From the NCBI RefSeq assembly GCF_008805035.1, contig NZ_CP038018.1, forward strand, positions 620,001 through 684,000: a stretch of 64,000 nt of DNA, written 5' to 3'. Position numbers and translations under genes: made by a program. The notes beneath the pieces are model-generated. The model was not told the origin of the DNA. It did no database searches and saw nothing but the letters and a program-made list of their open reading frames with translations. Position 1 is the stretch's first letter, and each line of letters opens with the position of its first letter. The stretch comes from Eikenella exigua (GTDB lineage Bacteria; Pseudomonadota; Gammaproteobacteria; Burkholderiales; Neisseriaceae). Shown here piece by piece: positions 42,408 to 51,277 of this stretch.

Positions 42408-43238
42408 TTATTTGGCAGCGGCGGTACCGAAGTATTGCTGGTGGATGCGGTCGTATTCGCCGCTGGCTTTGATGGCGGCCAAGGCTTTGTTGAGGGTGTC
42501 GCGCAGTTCGGTGTCGTCTTGGCGCAGGGCGATGCCGTAGTGTTCAGCTTCGAAATCAGGCACTTTAATCATAGTGAAGCCTTTGTCGCCGTTGTGTTTG
42601 ATGAATTCCATCACCACGGAGCTGTCGCTCACGGCTGCGTCCACGCCGCCGTTTTGCAATTCTTTCAGCAAGAGGGGCAGGCTTTCGAAGCGGGTTACTT
42701 TAGGATTGGTGGCGCCCAAGAGTTTGGAAGCGGCCAAATCGCCGGTGTTGCCGGTTACCACGCCTACGCGGTTGAGGTTTTTCAAATCTTCCACAGAAGC
42801 GACCTGTTTGCCTTCGGGCACGGCCACTACTTGGGTGATTTCAAAGTAGGGGTCGGTGAAGAGCATGCTTTGTTGGCGTTCGGGAGTGATGGTTACGGCA
42901 GCTACTACTACGTCGGCATCGCCGTTGCGCAGGCTGTTGAAGAGGCTGTCCCAAGATTGGTCTTTAAATTCCACGCGGTAGCCGGCTTCTTTGGCTATGG
43001 CGTTGATGAGGTCGATATCGAAGCCGCTCAGGCTGTCGTCGGGGTTTTTAGATTCGAAGGGGGCGAATTCGGCATTGGTGGCCACGCGCAATACTTTTTC
43101 GCTGCCGGGAGTGGAAGCGCCGGAGGCATTGGCATCGACAGGTTGCGAGGCTTGCTGGGAGCCGCCGGAATTGCCGCAGCCGCTGAGGGCGATGGCGGAG
43201 CAGGCCAGGGCAGTGGCTAGCCATTTTTTCATGTTCAT
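42408..43238 (-). CDS. Amino-acid ABC transporter substrate-binding lipoprotein
   Basis: Periplasmic binding protein family 3 (276 residues) that delivers polar or basic amino acids to an ABC permease. The signal peptide ends in lipobox LSGC (Cys20). A low-complexity Ser/Ala linker follows, then the two-lobed domain with LRVATNAEFAPFE, GFDIDLINAIAKEAG, AVTITPERQQSMLFTDPY and VGVVTGNTGD. The ATG at 43238 is used because AGGAG lies eight bases ahead. No permease or ATPase gene is adjacent, so partners must lie elsewhere. Specificity (cystine, glutamine or arginine) cannot be read from the sequence. Confidence 0.92.
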   Translation of the reverse strand: MNMKKWLATALACSAIALSGCGNSGGSQQASQPVDANASGASTPGSEKVLRVATNAEFAPFESKNPDDSLSGFDIDLINAIAKEAGYRVEFKDQSWDSLFNSLRNGDADVVVAAVTITPERQQSMLFTDPYFEITQVVAVPEGKQVASVEDLKNLNRVGVVTGNTGDLAASKLLGATNPKVTRFESLPLLLKELQNGGVDAAVSDSSVVMEFIKHNGDKGFTMIKVPDFEAEHYGIALRQDDTELRDTLNKALAAIKASGEYDRIHQQYFGTAAAK

Positions 43239-43624
43239 TGTCGGTTCTCCTAGATTGGTTTGGATGTTAATTAATGATTGCGCTCCGTGCGCATCATTCG
43301 GGAAACACATCATACAACCATATGCGGAAATTCTAAAGGTTTATTGCAGAATATAGCCAAAGCACGTCATTTCTTCTGAGCGCATGGGCGTGCTGTGCCG
43401 ACTTATTCATGCTGTCTGCGTACCGCATTGGGGAAGAAGTAATAACTTCAGCTATATTGGGTAAGGCTACCTGAAAGCGTCAGCTTCTGCGAAGCTGAAA
43501 TGTAGTTTCGTTTTTCGAACTGTAAATAGCCTGCTTTGGCACACCAGGCAGGCTCAATCTGCGCCGTGTGGTGAAACTCCACTATAATAGGGGCCATTAT
43601 CATCTTAATCGGTGCACTTTAGCC
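43239..43624. other. Divergent promoter region
   Basis: It holds a DUS (43464) followed by TCTGCGAAGCTGAAAT (43488 region), a motif seen inside DUS-flanked spacers elsewhere. A TATAAT at 43583-43588 probably serves the transglycosylase. Confidence 0.5.
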
Positions 43625-44254
43625 ATGCCGTATCCATTTGCCCCCGAACAGCCCGAGCGCCGCCGCCTGCTCGCTTCGCTGGCTGCCGTTTCTACCGTTG
43701 CCTGCCTGCCTCAAGCCGCCCGTGCCGGGGCGCAGCGTGAGGAGACGCTGTCGGACGATGTTACTTCGTTGATGCGCCATTCGGTGAATAATGTGAATCC
43801 GCCGCGCCTGGTGTTTGAAAACCCGTATAACGCGCCGCGCTGGCTCAATGATATGTCGCTGCGGCTGGCGCGTTTTGTGTCCGACCCGCTGGAACGCCGC
43901 CGCCTGCTCATCAACATCCAATACGAAACCACCCGTGCCGGGCTGGATACGCAGTTGATTCTGGGACTGATTACGGTGGAAAGCGCGTTTCGGCAGTATG
44001 CCATCAGCAGCGTGGGCGCACGCGGGCTGATGCAGGTGATGCCGTTTTGGCAGCGCTACATCGGCAAGCCGGAACACAACTTATTCGATATCCGCACCAA
44101 CCTGCGCTACGGCTGCACCATCTTGCGCCACTACAGCAATCTGGAAAACGGCAATATGGAGCGGGCATTGGCGCGCTACAACGGCAGCCTAGGTAGCCGG
44201 CGTTATCCCGACGCGGTGATCGGCGCGTGGCAGAACCGCTGGCAATGGTCTTAG
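43625..44254 (+). CDS. Lytic transglycosylase (SLT domain)
   Basis: Peptidoglycan-cleaving enzyme of 209 residues. The N-terminal RRRLLASLAAVSTVACLPQA is a signal peptide with an arginine cluster. The SLT domain starts near residue 100: LGLITVESAF places the catalytic Glu, followed by SSVGARGLMQVMPFW, then NLRYGCTILRHY and ARYNGSLGSRRYP. Cell-wall turnover in the periplasm is the expected role. The ATG at 43625 is chosen so that the signal peptide is of normal length. It stands alone, followed by an MFS pseudogene. Confidence 0.9.
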   Translation: MPYPFAPEQPERRRLLASLAAVSTVACLPQAARAGAQREETLSDDVTSLMRHSVNNVNPPRLVFENPYNAPRWLNDMSLRLARFVSDPLERRRLLINIQYETTRAGLDTQLILGLITVESAFRQYAISSVGARGLMQVMPFWQRYIGKPEHNLFDIRTNLRYGCTILRHYSNLENGNMERALARYNGSLGSRRYPDAVIGAWQNRWQWS

Positions 44255-44359
44255 TGGAACAGGCTACCTGAAAGTCTAATCAAACATCTACCCTTGCCGA
44301 AAAGCTCCCGATGGCGCAAGGCTTCGGGTATAATTACTAGAATTTTTCCCTAACTACTT

Positions 44360-45300
44360 CCATTTGAACACCATGCCCTGAATCTCCTGCACCGCCTTAT
44401 TGTCCAAAGAATGGGGTGCGCCAGCACATAGCTTTCCGGCGTATATGTGCTGCGTATGCTGAGTATGTTTTTGGTGTTGCCTGCCAAGGAGCTGCCTAGT
44501 AGTACGCCTGCGTACAGCGTTTAGTGATTGTGGCGGTTGCCGGGCTTTTGGCGGATTTAACGTGCGAAGAAGTGCGTACCCGTGCCATGGCTCCAATGGG
44601 GTTCATTTATCGATTTCACTTTTGCTGCTAGCATAATGGTTTTGCCGTTGTTCACCCGCTACGTCAACATTTTCGGCCTGTTTGCATCCACCGGTGTATT
44701 GTGTATGTTGGCTGTAGTGTGGTGTGTAGATTATGTCCAATCCGTAGCGGGGTCGTTTTCATGAAGATATGAGAATGAAGACTTCCGCATCAGCGAGGCG
44801 TTACGCAACAAACGCCTGATGCAGCTCAATTTCGGTATTTTCGTTCTGCAGGCGGTGATAATGGAAATTTTTGCCAGTCTGTCGATTGTGGTGGGCGAAA
44901 CGTGCAACAGGCTCAAGCAGGTGTTTGTAGCCAGTATCATGCTGATTGCAGCGGTTTTGTGCGGAATTTATGCCGACCAGGCTTTGCTCTTGGCCATTGG
45001 CGTATCGCTGGTGGTGTATTTTGTTGGCTTCAATATTTTGGGAGTCAGCCTGCTGTCTATCGTATCAAAAGTGGCGCCGATGGATTTGAGAGACATAGCC
45101 ACATGTACAACATGGCGCAATCCATCGGCGTGCGCAATCTGGCGCCCTCTGTATGGCAGAGCTGCGAAGAGCGCTCTTGGCCGTTTTGCAGCAGTTTGAA
45201 GGAGTGGAGGCGGCCAGCCTCAGCGCCGACCGTTCAACCGTTTACATCAAGGCGCGGCAGCAGGGTTTTGATGAAGCCGCCGCCAAACAGATTATTTTAG
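44360..45300 (+). pseudogene. MFS transporter gene, decayed
   Basis: Pieces of one MFS drug-efflux-type protein occur in order but in different frames: YVLRMLSMFLVLP (helix 1), then after a deletion of several helices VAGLLADLTCEEVRTRAMA, FTRYVNIFGLFASTGVLC, RLMQLNFGIFVLQAVIM, ASIMLIAAVLCGIYADQA, and HSHMYNMAQSIGV. A C-terminal segment ends FDEAAAKQIILGG. Many stops and indels separate them. In Neisseria an MFS gene sits directly before ssb, and the same place is held here, so this is an ancestral gene in decay rather than a late arrival. Confidence 0.75.
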
Positions 45301-45309
45301 GAGGAAATC

Positions 45310-45822
45310 ATGTTGAATAAAGTGATACTTATCGGCAACTTGGGGCGCGATCCCGAAGTGCGCTACCTACCCAGCGGCGATGCCGTGGCCAATTTTTCTA
45401 TCGCTACCAGCGAAAACTGGAAAGACCGCAACGGTCAACGCCAGGAGCGCACCGAATGGCACAATATCAGTATGTTTGGCCGCTTGGCAGAAATTGCCGG
45501 CCAATATCTGAAAAAAGGCAGCAAAGTGTATATCGAAGGCCGTATCCAAAGCCGCAAATACACCGGTAAAGACGGTATCGAGCGCACCGCCTACGACATT
45601 GTGGCCAACGAAATGAAAATGCTCGACGGCCGCAACAGCGGCAGCAGCCCCTACGAAGGCGGCGACCAATACGCAGCCGCCCCCGGCAGCCCGCGCCAGC
45701 AACCCGCCCAAAGCTATAATGAACCGGCCTACGCTGCCGAGCCGCCTGCTCCGCCCCGCCGCCAAGCCGCAGCACCTGCTTCGGCACCGATTGACGATAT
45801 CGATGACGATATTCCATTTTAA
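45310..45822 (+). CDS. ssb: Single-stranded DNA-binding protein
   Basis: Tetrameric SSB of 170 residues guarding single strands in replication, repair and recombination, including natural transformation. The OB fold spans residues 1-110 (MLNKVILIGNLGRDPEVRY, WHNISMFGRLAEIAGQYLKK). A Pro/Gln/Ala-rich linker leads to the acidic tip DDIDDDIPF that binds partner proteins. TAGGAGG gives a strong ribosome site. The decayed MFS frame runs into its start. Confidence 0.97.
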   Translation: MLNKVILIGNLGRDPEVRYLPSGDAVANFSIATSENWKDRNGQRQERTEWHNISMFGRLAEIAGQYLKKGSKVYIEGRIQSRKYTGKDGIERTAYDIVANEMKMLDGRNSGSSPYEGGDQYAAAPGSPRQQPAQSYNEPAYAAEPPAPPRRQAAAPASAPIDDIDDDIPF

Positions 45823-45841
45823 ACGGCAAGCTCGATACCAC

Positions 45842-45889
45842 AACCCGCCGCCTGTTTCCGAGTGGACAGGCGGCGGGTTTGGTTTGGGT
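45842..45889 (+). terminator. Rho-independent terminator of ssb
   Basis: AACCCGCCGCCTGT, 10-base loop, ACAGGCGGCGGGTT, then TGGTTTGGGTTTTT, 20 bases after the stop. Confidence 0.9.
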
Positions 45890-45935
45890 TTTTCAGGTAG
45901 CCTATGGTTAGGGCTGTGCGAAGTGATTGGGCTGC

Positions 45936-46031
45936 ATTGCAGATCAACTTAACTTTCGCTGCAATGTTGGCCTGCTACCGTACTTCACTGCGGCTTGCCG
46001 CCTTGTATTGCAAGCCAATTTGGCTTGCTAT
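45936..46031. repeat. MITE-like element, copy E (worn ends)
   Basis: On the minus strand ATAGCAAGCCAAATTGGCTTGC, ATACAAGGCGGCAAGCCGC, AGTACGGTAGCAGGCCAAC and GCAGCGAAAGTTAAGTTGAT follow the plan of copies B and D. The outer TATA at one end is lost, so it appears older. Confidence 0.7.
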
Positions 46032-46078
46032 CGTTGAACATTTGCGCCTCAAGTATTTCTGTGTTTATTTGCAGCAAA

Positions 46079-46107
46079 AGGCTACCTGAAAAACTTTCAG
46101 GTAGCCT
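46079..46107. terminator. Compact DUS hairpin after the ferredoxin gene
   Basis: Perfect DUS arms around a 3-5 base loop, flanked by AAAA and TTTG. It lies 22 bases after the ferredoxin stop. Confidence 0.7.
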
Positions 46108-46128
46108 TTGCCGTAGAGGAATTGCCGG

Positions 46129-46434
46129 TTAGTTGCTGTTTTCGGCAAACAGATTGCGGTCGAATAAATCCGGTTCGCTTTGCTGTTGTCGGCAGTCGAT
46201 GCGGATGTCTTCTTTCACCGTGCAGCAGCAGGTGAGAATTTCGTTGGGCAGAAGCATGGCCAGCGGGCTTTCTTGGTATTCGACACTGCCAGATAGGAGT
46301 TTGACGCGGCAGGAGCCGCAATAGCCGCTGCGGCATTGGTATTCGATTTCGTGGCCGGTGCGCTCCAAGGCTTCGAGTAGGGTTTCGCCTTCCTGCAGGG
46401 GGAAGCGGGTGCTGTGGGTGGTGATTTGGGGCAT
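46129..46434 (-). CDS. 2Fe-2S ferredoxin (YfaE-like)
   Basis: Plant-type ferredoxin of 101 residues. Cluster ligands appear as CRSGYCGSC (residues about 35-43) with the fourth in LTCCCTV. The short form and the QCRSGYCGSC loop resemble YfaE, which keeps the diferric-tyrosyl cofactor of class I ribonucleotide reductase. nrdAB genes are not in the window, so that role is inferred from sequence type. It is transcribed alone between two DUS hairpins. Confidence 0.9.
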   Translation of the reverse strand: MPQITTHSTRFPLQEGETLLEALERTGHEIEYQCRSGYCGSCRVKLLSGSVEYQESPLAMLLPNEILTCCCTVKEDIRIDCRQQQSEPDLFDRNLFAENSN

Positions 46435-46467
46435 GGCGTGTGGTGTTTGGTTTGGTGTAGTGAAAAT

Positions 46468-46515
46468 TTCAGGTAGCCTTTATTATGCGCGGGCAGGCAT
46501 AAAGGCTACCTGAAA
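46468..46515. repeat. Outward-facing DUS pair
   Basis: ATTTCAGGTAGCCTTTA and TAAAGGCTACCTGAAAT form a 17-bp stem with a 14-base loop between the NlpE-like gene and the ferredoxin gene. Confidence 0.6.
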
Positions 46516-46551
46516 TTGTTTGGCCTGGCCAAGGCCGGATTTCTTTTCGGG

Positions 46552-47034
46552 TTAAGGCTGACTTGCGGTCTGCTTCAGGATGTAGAGGTTGGCCAGTTCG
46601 CCTTCCACTTGTTTGCCGTCTGCATCCAGCGCCCAAATCTGGCCGTGGCCGATTTGGTAGAGCCGCTCGCCGCCGGCTTTGTCGAGTTGGAGTACTTCTT
46701 GCGGCTTGCGCCAAGTGAAGCGGCCGGCAGTTTCTTCGGTAAACGGCTGGCGCTGCTTATAGGTTTCGGTGAGTTGGTAGCTGCCGTCTTCTTTTAATAC
46801 CAAGGTGGTTTCGATACCTTCGCAAGAGGCACATGGCAGCACACCGTAGTAGCGGCCACTCCATCGGGCGGCGGGTTGTGCAGCAGTGGAAGCGGCTGAT
46901 GCGGCAGGCTCAGCAGCAGGCTGTGAGGCAGCAACGGTGGAAGCAGCCGCCGGGGTGGAGGCTGGCGCAGTATTCTCTTGCGGGGCACAGGCGGCCAGCA
47001 GGAGGATAAGGGGGAGGGCGGATCTTGTTTGCAT
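46552..47034 (-). CDS. NlpE-like lipoprotein
   Basis: Lipoprotein of 160 residues. The signal peptide ends at lipobox LAAC (Cys15). An Ala/Ser/Pro-rich linker (about 20-60) precedes the NlpE N-terminal barrel: GRYYGVLPCASCEGIETTL with its CxxC, LKEDGSYQLTETY, and FTWRKPQEVLQL. In E. coli NlpE senses copper and surface stress for the Cpx system; no Cpx genes are seen here. The start at 47034 is chosen for the signal peptide; the frame extends upstream without coding character. Confidence 0.85.
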   Translation of the reverse strand: MQTRSALPLILLLAACAPQENTAPASTPAAASTVAASQPAAEPAASAASTAAQPAARWSGRYYGVLPCASCEGIETTLVLKEDGSYQLTETYKQRQPFTEETAGRFTWRKPQEVLQLDKAGGERLYQIGHGQIWALDADGKQVEGELANLYILKQTASQP

Positions 47035-47071
47035 CTTAAATCCTTTCTCGATGGTTTGGCATTGTGACGAA

Positions 47072-47401
47072 CTAACGGGTAAGCTGCCAACGGCCATCGC
47101 GTTTGGTAACGAGAATGTTGTAACTGTTTTTGGCGTCTTCGTAGGAAGATAGGCCGGTAAATACTTTGATTTCACATGTATAAATTCCACGTTTAACTTT
47201 ACCGCCACCGGTACGGATGCAGGATTTGCCCGTGGCTAAATGGCTGCCTTTAGGCAGGTTGCGGTTGGCCTCATTAGCCAGTTTTAGGACAGTTTGCTGC
47301 GGTGGGGGCGTGATAGTTATATCGCCGGTGCTTAGGTAATTGTAGCCGCCGTAGGCGATAGCCCCGACGATGAGCCAGCTAACGAGTTTTCCAATGTCCA
47401 T
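47072..47401 (-). CDS. Small membrane-anchored protein of unknown function
   Basis: Protein of 109 residues with one N-terminal membrane helix (IGKLVSWLIVGAIAYGGYNY). A short periplasmic or cytoplasmic domain with two cysteines follows (KSCIRTGGGKVKRG, YTCEIKVFTGLSSYEDAKN) and ends with the strand VTKRDGRWQLTR. I do not recognise the family. GGAGATATTTCT precedes the ATG. It lies 30 bases downstream of obgE and 37 upstream of the NlpE-like gene, so the three may share transcripts. Confidence 0.7.
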   Translation of the reverse strand: MDIGKLVSWLIVGAIAYGGYNYLSTGDITITPPPQQTVLKLANEANRNLPKGSHLATGKSCIRTGGGKVKRGIYTCEIKVFTGLSSYEDAKNSYNILVTKRDGRWQLTR

Positions 47402-47431
47402 AGAAATATCTCCTTAAATGAGTTGATTTTA

Positions 47432-48571
47432 TTAACTTAATTCTGCTTTAAAAATCGACATATCAGTAGTAATAGGTGTTTCCAGAGGAGTATCAGTTTC
47501 AGCCTCTGCTGCGGCCAGTTGTTTCTTCTCGGCCAAATACTGCCCGATTTGCCGAACCAATTCCTGCGTGCCCTGATGGGCGAGTGCGCTGATTTCAAAC
47601 AGGCGCGGGGTTTGCCAATTGAAGCCAGGCTCGTCGGGGGCAGGATAGTCCCAGCCGACGGCTTCGAGGAATTCGGTTTTGCGTTCGGCAGCCTCTTCCG
47701 GCGTGAGCATGTCCAGTTTGTTCAGTACTAACCAGCGAGGTTTGTCGAACAGTTCGTCATCGTATTTTTTCAGCTCGTTGATGATGGCCAGCGCTTCGGC
47801 GGCGGGGCTGACGGCTTCGTCGAACGGGGCTAAGTCTACCACGTGCAGAAGGAGGCCGGTACGCGAAAGGTGTTTCAAAAAGCGGTGTCCCAGCCCGGCG
47901 CCTTCGGCTGCACCTTCAATCAGGCCGGGGATGTCGGCCATCACAAAGCTTTGGTCTTCGTCCACGCGCACCACGCCCAGGTTGGGGTGCAGCGTGGTGA
48001 AGGGGTAGTCGGCCACTTTGGGGCGGGCGGCAGACACGGCGCGGATAAGGGTGGATTTGCCGGCATTGGGTATACCTAACAGGCCGACGTCAGCCAGTAC
48101 TTTCAGCTCCAACAGCAGGCGGCGCACTTCGCCGGGTTCGCCGGGCGTGGCCTGTTTGGGCGCACGGTTTACCGAAGATTTGAAATGGATATTACCCAAG
48201 CCGCCTTTGCCGCCACGCGCCAAGCAAACGCGCTGGCCGTGCCGCGTGAGGTCGGCCACGATTTCGCCGGTGTCGGCATCTCGGATGAGCGTGCCTACCG
48301 GCATTTGCAGCTCGATATCGTCGGCGCCGGCACCGTAGCGGTCGGAGCCGTGGCCTTTTTCGCCGTTTTGCGCTTGATAGCGTTTCACGAAACGGTATTC
48401 CACCAAGGTGTTTACGTTTTCGCTGGCCACGGCAAACACGCTGCCACCGCGCCCGCCGTCGCCGCCGTCGGGGCCGCCGCGCGGAACGTATTTTTCGCGG
48501 CGGAAGCTGACTGCGCCGTTGCCGCCACGCCCGGCAGCAACTTCGATTTTGGCTTCGTCGATAAATTTCAT
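47432..48571 (-). CDS. obgE: GTPase ObgE/CgtA
   Basis: Essential GTPase of 379 residues tied to 50S maturation and the stringent response. The glycine-rich Obg fold fills residues 1-158 (GGRGGNGAVSFRREKYVPRG). The G domain has GIPNAGKSTLIRAVS, DIPGLIEGA and LNKLDML. A short acidic C-terminal tail follows. GGAAAG precedes the ATG. The genes rplU and rpmA, which usually precede obgE, are not present; a DUS pair and a non-coding gap lie upstream. Confidence 0.96.
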   Translation of the reverse strand: MKFIDEAKIEVAAGRGGNGAVSFRREKYVPRGGPDGGDGGRGGSVFAVASENVNTLVEYRFVKRYQAQNGEKGHGSDRYGAGADDIELQMPVGTLIRDADTGEIVADLTRHGQRVCLARGGKGGLGNIHFKSSVNRAPKQATPGEPGEVRRLLLELKVLADVGLLGIPNAGKSTLIRAVSAARPKVADYPFTTLHPNLGVVRVDEDQSFVMADIPGLIEGAAEGAGLGHRFLKHLSRTGLLLHVVDLAPFDEAVSPAAEALAIINELKKYDDELFDKPRWLVLNKLDMLTPEEAAERKTEFLEAVGWDYPAPDEPGFNWQTPRLFEISALAHQGTQELVRQIGQYLAEKKQLAAAEAETDTPLETPITTDMSIFKAELS

Positions 48572-48587
48572 TGGTGTGCTTTCCGTT

Positions 48588-48845
48588 TTCAGGTAGCCTC
48601 TTTGGGGCTACCTGAAAATCTTAATTCGTTATTGGGGTGGGATGATGCTTACGGCCGGGGTTGTGGTATGGCTGTGCGCCGGATTTTGCTTTAACCCGCC
48701 GTGTGCAAATATGCACATTATAAAGGACTGGCACAAAGGCTACCTGAAAATTTGTGCCATGTTTTCGTTTTGCAGAAACTGAGCTTTGGCTCCGCCGATT
48801 ATCGTTTCACTGCGTTGAAGCGGATGCTTTCAGGTAGCCTGCTGC
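48588..48845. repeat. DUS-rich spacer upstream of obgE
   Basis: An outward DUS pair (48588-48617) and two further words (about 48738 and 48828). No gene is seen. The pair can end gabD transcription. Confidence 0.5.
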
Positions 48846-50297
48846 TTAAACCGACAGCATCACGTATTTGGTTGCCAAATATTCGTCCAGCCCGTATTTG
48901 CCGCCTTCGCGGCCGATACCCGACTGCTTCACGCCGCCGAAGGGGGCGGCTTCGTTGGAAATCACGCCGGTGTTGATGCCGACCATGCCGTATTCCAAGC
49001 CTTCCATCATGCGCGTGGCCGTGCCGAGGCTGCGGGTGTAGCAATAGGCGGCTAGGCCGTATTCTGTGGCGTTGACCTGTTGCAACACGTCTGCTTCGCT
49101 CTCGAAACGGAACACGGGGGCGAGCGGGCCGAAGGTTTCTTCGCGCGCCACTTTCATGCCGGCATGGGCGTGGCGGATAACGGTGGGCTGGAAGAACAGT
49201 TCGCCTGCCGGGTGGCGTGCGCCGCCGGCAACTACTTCGCCGCCGTGGGCGAGTGTATCGGCCAGGTGTTCTTCCACTTTGGCCAGCGCGGCCTCATCAA
49301 TCAGCGGGCCGCATTCCGTGCCGTTTTCCAAGCCGTTGCCCACTTTCAGGTAGCCTGCTGCTTGGGCGAATTTGCGCACAAATTCGTCATACACGCCGCT
49401 TTGCACATAGATGCGGTTGGCGCACACGCAGGTTTGGCCTGCGTTGCGGAATTTGCAGGCAATCGCGCCGGAGACTGCGGCATCGATGTCGGCATCGTCG
49501 AACACGATAAACGGCGCGTTACCGCCCAGCTCCATCGAGGTTTTTTTGATGGTGGAAGCACATTGCGCCTGCAACTGGCGGCCGACGGCGGTGGAGCCGG
49601 TGAAACTGAATTTTTTCACCGCATCGCTTTCGGTGAGCACACGGCCGATTTCGCGCGACGAGCCGGTGATCACATTGAACACACCCGCCGGAATGCCGGC
49701 GCGCTCGGCCAGGGCGGCGATGGCCAGCGCGGAAAACGGCGTTTGCGAAGCGGGGCGGATGATGAAGGTGCAGCCGGCAGCCAGCGCAGGCGCGGCTTTG
49801 CGCGTGATCATAGCGTTGGGGAAGTTCCACGGTGTAATCGCAGCACACACGCCGATAGGCTGCTTGAGCACCAAAATACGCTTATCGGGCGCGGGGCCGG
49901 GGATGGTGTCGCCATACACGCGTTTGGCCTCTTCGGCATACCACTCAATGTAGGACGCGCCATAGGCAATTTCGCCGCGCGCTTCGGCCAGCGGCTTGCC
50001 TTGCTCCAGCGTGAGCAGGGTGGCGAGTTCTTCTTGCGCTTCCATCATCAGATCAAACCAGCGGCGCAGGATTTGGCTGCGCTGTTTGGCAGTGAGTGCC
50101 CGCCAGGTGGGCAGCGCGACCTGGGCAGCGGCCACGGCACGCTCGGCTTCCGCCGCGCCCATATCCGGCACGCTGCCGACGATTTCGCCGGTGGCAGGGT
50201 TGGAGACGGCGATGGTACGGCCGCTGTCGGCATCAAGCCATTGGCCGTTGATGTAGCACTGGGTGCGCAGGAGGGCGGGGTCTTTTAGCTGGGTCAT
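48846..50297 (-). CDS. gabD: NAD(P)-dependent succinate-semialdehyde dehydrogenase
   Basis: Aldehyde dehydrogenase of 483 residues. Cofactor and catalytic residues are PWNFPNAMITRK (Asn and Lys), FTGSTAVGRQL, MELGGNAPFIVFDDAD (Glu) and NAGQTCVCANR with the catalytic Cys. Closest in kind to GabD, which oxidises succinic semialdehyde to succinate, but other short aldehydes are possible. A gabT transaminase is not adjacent. A DUS (about 49346-49357) in frame encodes GYLK. The ATG at 50297 gives MTQLKDPALLRTQ; earlier in-frame codons look random. Confidence 0.92.
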   Translation of the reverse strand: MTQLKDPALLRTQCYINGQWLDADSGRTIAVSNPATGEIVGSVPDMGAAEAERAVAAAQVALPTWRALTAKQRSQILRRWFDLMMEAQEELATLLTLEQGKPLAEARGEIAYGASYIEWYAEEAKRVYGDTIPGPAPDKRILVLKQPIGVCAAITPWNFPNAMITRKAAPALAAGCTFIIRPASQTPFSALAIAALAERAGIPAGVFNVITGSSREIGRVLTESDAVKKFSFTGSTAVGRQLQAQCASTIKKTSMELGGNAPFIVFDDADIDAAVSGAIACKFRNAGQTCVCANRIYVQSGVYDEFVRKFAQAAGYLKVGNGLENGTECGPLIDEAALAKVEEHLADTLAHGGEVVAGGARHPAGELFFQPTVIRHAHAGMKVAREETFGPLAPVFRFESEADVLQQVNATEYGLAAYCYTRSLGTATRMMEGLEYGMVGINTGVISNEAAPFGGVKQSGIGREGGKYGLDEYLATKYVMLSV

Positions 50298-50464
50298 GGG
50301 GAGTGCTCTTTGGAGGCTATGTGCAAAATCGGTAGGGCAGCTGTTGAGGCTACCTGAAAGCATGGTTGCAATGAAAGAGGCTGATGTGTGGGTGTAGCTA
50401 AGGCTGATTCCTGAGCAGTCCAAATTTTGCTGGTTTGGTTTTTTGGTGGAGGCAGGTTTAGGCT

Positions 50465-50833
50465 TTATCTGATGGCTTGCAGACGGTCATCAAGCGCAGT
50501 CATATCGGGCAGAAACCAGATATGCCGGCCTGCATTGCTTTCCTGCACCAAGGCTTGCAGGCTGGGGCTGTTGGCCAAATGCCGGCTGATGTCGCCGATG
50601 ATGGCCAGTTGTAGCCGGTAGGTGGCAAATTTTTGCATGATGTGGCCGGCTAGCCGGGTTTGTAGGGAGAAAAAGCTGTCATCCAGCCGCTCTACGGGCA
50701 GAGCAACCAATTCCACGCCGAGAAAGGCGTGGCCGATTAAGTCGTCGGCATCGGCCGGTGTACGGATTTTTATGCCATCAGCTGAGCACACGAGTATAAG
50801 TTTGCCGCAACGTTCTTCGATTTTATCGCTCAT
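50465..50833 (-). CDS. DUF4180 domain protein
   Basis: Protein of 122 residues matching DUF4180: an N-terminal beta strand pair, then DADDLIGHAFLGVELVALP, FFSLQTRLAGHIMQKFATYR, and QLAIIGDISRHL, and a C-terminal ESNAGRHIWFLPD. Function is not known for the family; it is a small cytoplasmic alpha/beta domain. GGAGCGCACC precedes the ATG. It is followed downstream by gabD after about 170 bases. Confidence 0.8.
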   Translation of the reverse strand: MSDKIEERCGKLILVCSADGIKIRTPADADDLIGHAFLGVELVALPVERLDDSFFSLQTRLAGHIMQKFATYRLQLAIIGDISRHLANSPSLQALVQESNAGRHIWFLPDMTALDDRLQAIR

Positions 50834-50881
50834 GGTGCGCTCCTTGATGGTTAGCTGGAAATCATGAGTGGGTTTGCTGCC

Positions 50882-51175
50882 TTATTTTCCTTGGCTCAAT
50901 AATGCCTTGCGCTCGGCAGTGTAGTGCCACCAAGGTTTGGGTTGGTCACCGTGCATGAAGTCGATGATGGAAAGGAAAACATCGATCATACAGGGGTTGT
51001 GCCAGCTGCCGGTGTGGCTACATAGGCGCTCGTATAAATCGTAGGCGTTTTGGCCGATGAGCTCTGCCGGAGTGCAGATACCGAGCAGTTGCAAATCTTG
51101 GGCTACAGCGTAGCCGACGTTGGGTAGATCAGTGAGATGTCGCAGTTGTTGGTGATTTACTTTGCTCGGATGCAT
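50882..51175 (-). CDS. Helix-hairpin-helix protein of the Cdd1 type
   Basis: Protein of 97 residues. LRHLTDLPNVGYAVAQDLQL is a helix-hairpin-helix motif, followed by LGICTPAELIGQNAYDLYER and LDVFLS-IDFMHGD-type text ending KPWWHYTAERK. This matches the 'pathogenicity locus Cdd1' family, whose role is unknown; the motif suggests DNA contact. The ATG at 51175 fits the family start better than the one at 51223. It ends 48 bases before the DUF4180 start, and the two are probably co-transcribed. Confidence 0.78.
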   Translation of the reverse strand: MHPSKVNHQQLRHLTDLPNVGYAVAQDLQLLGICTPAELIGQNAYDLYERLCSHTGSWHNPCMIDVFLSIIDFMHGDQPKPWWHYTAERKALLSQGK

Positions 51176-51228
51176 GGCGTGGAGTATTGGCGTAGTAATG
51201 CCCTTACAGGTAGCATGATGCATATATG

Positions 51229-51269
51229 AGGCTACCTGAAAGCAATTATTCCCAGCTTTCAGGTAGCCT
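51229..51269. terminator. DUS inverted-pair hairpin after yebC
   Basis: Two perfect arms, about 17-base loop, 8 bases after the yebC stop on the minus strand. Confidence 0.65.
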
Positions 51270-51277
51270 TTGCCTAT

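Noticed and set aside
49080..50288. 402-codon frame antisense to gabD
   Set aside because: A shadow of the aldehyde dehydrogenase, with biased composition and no ribosome site.
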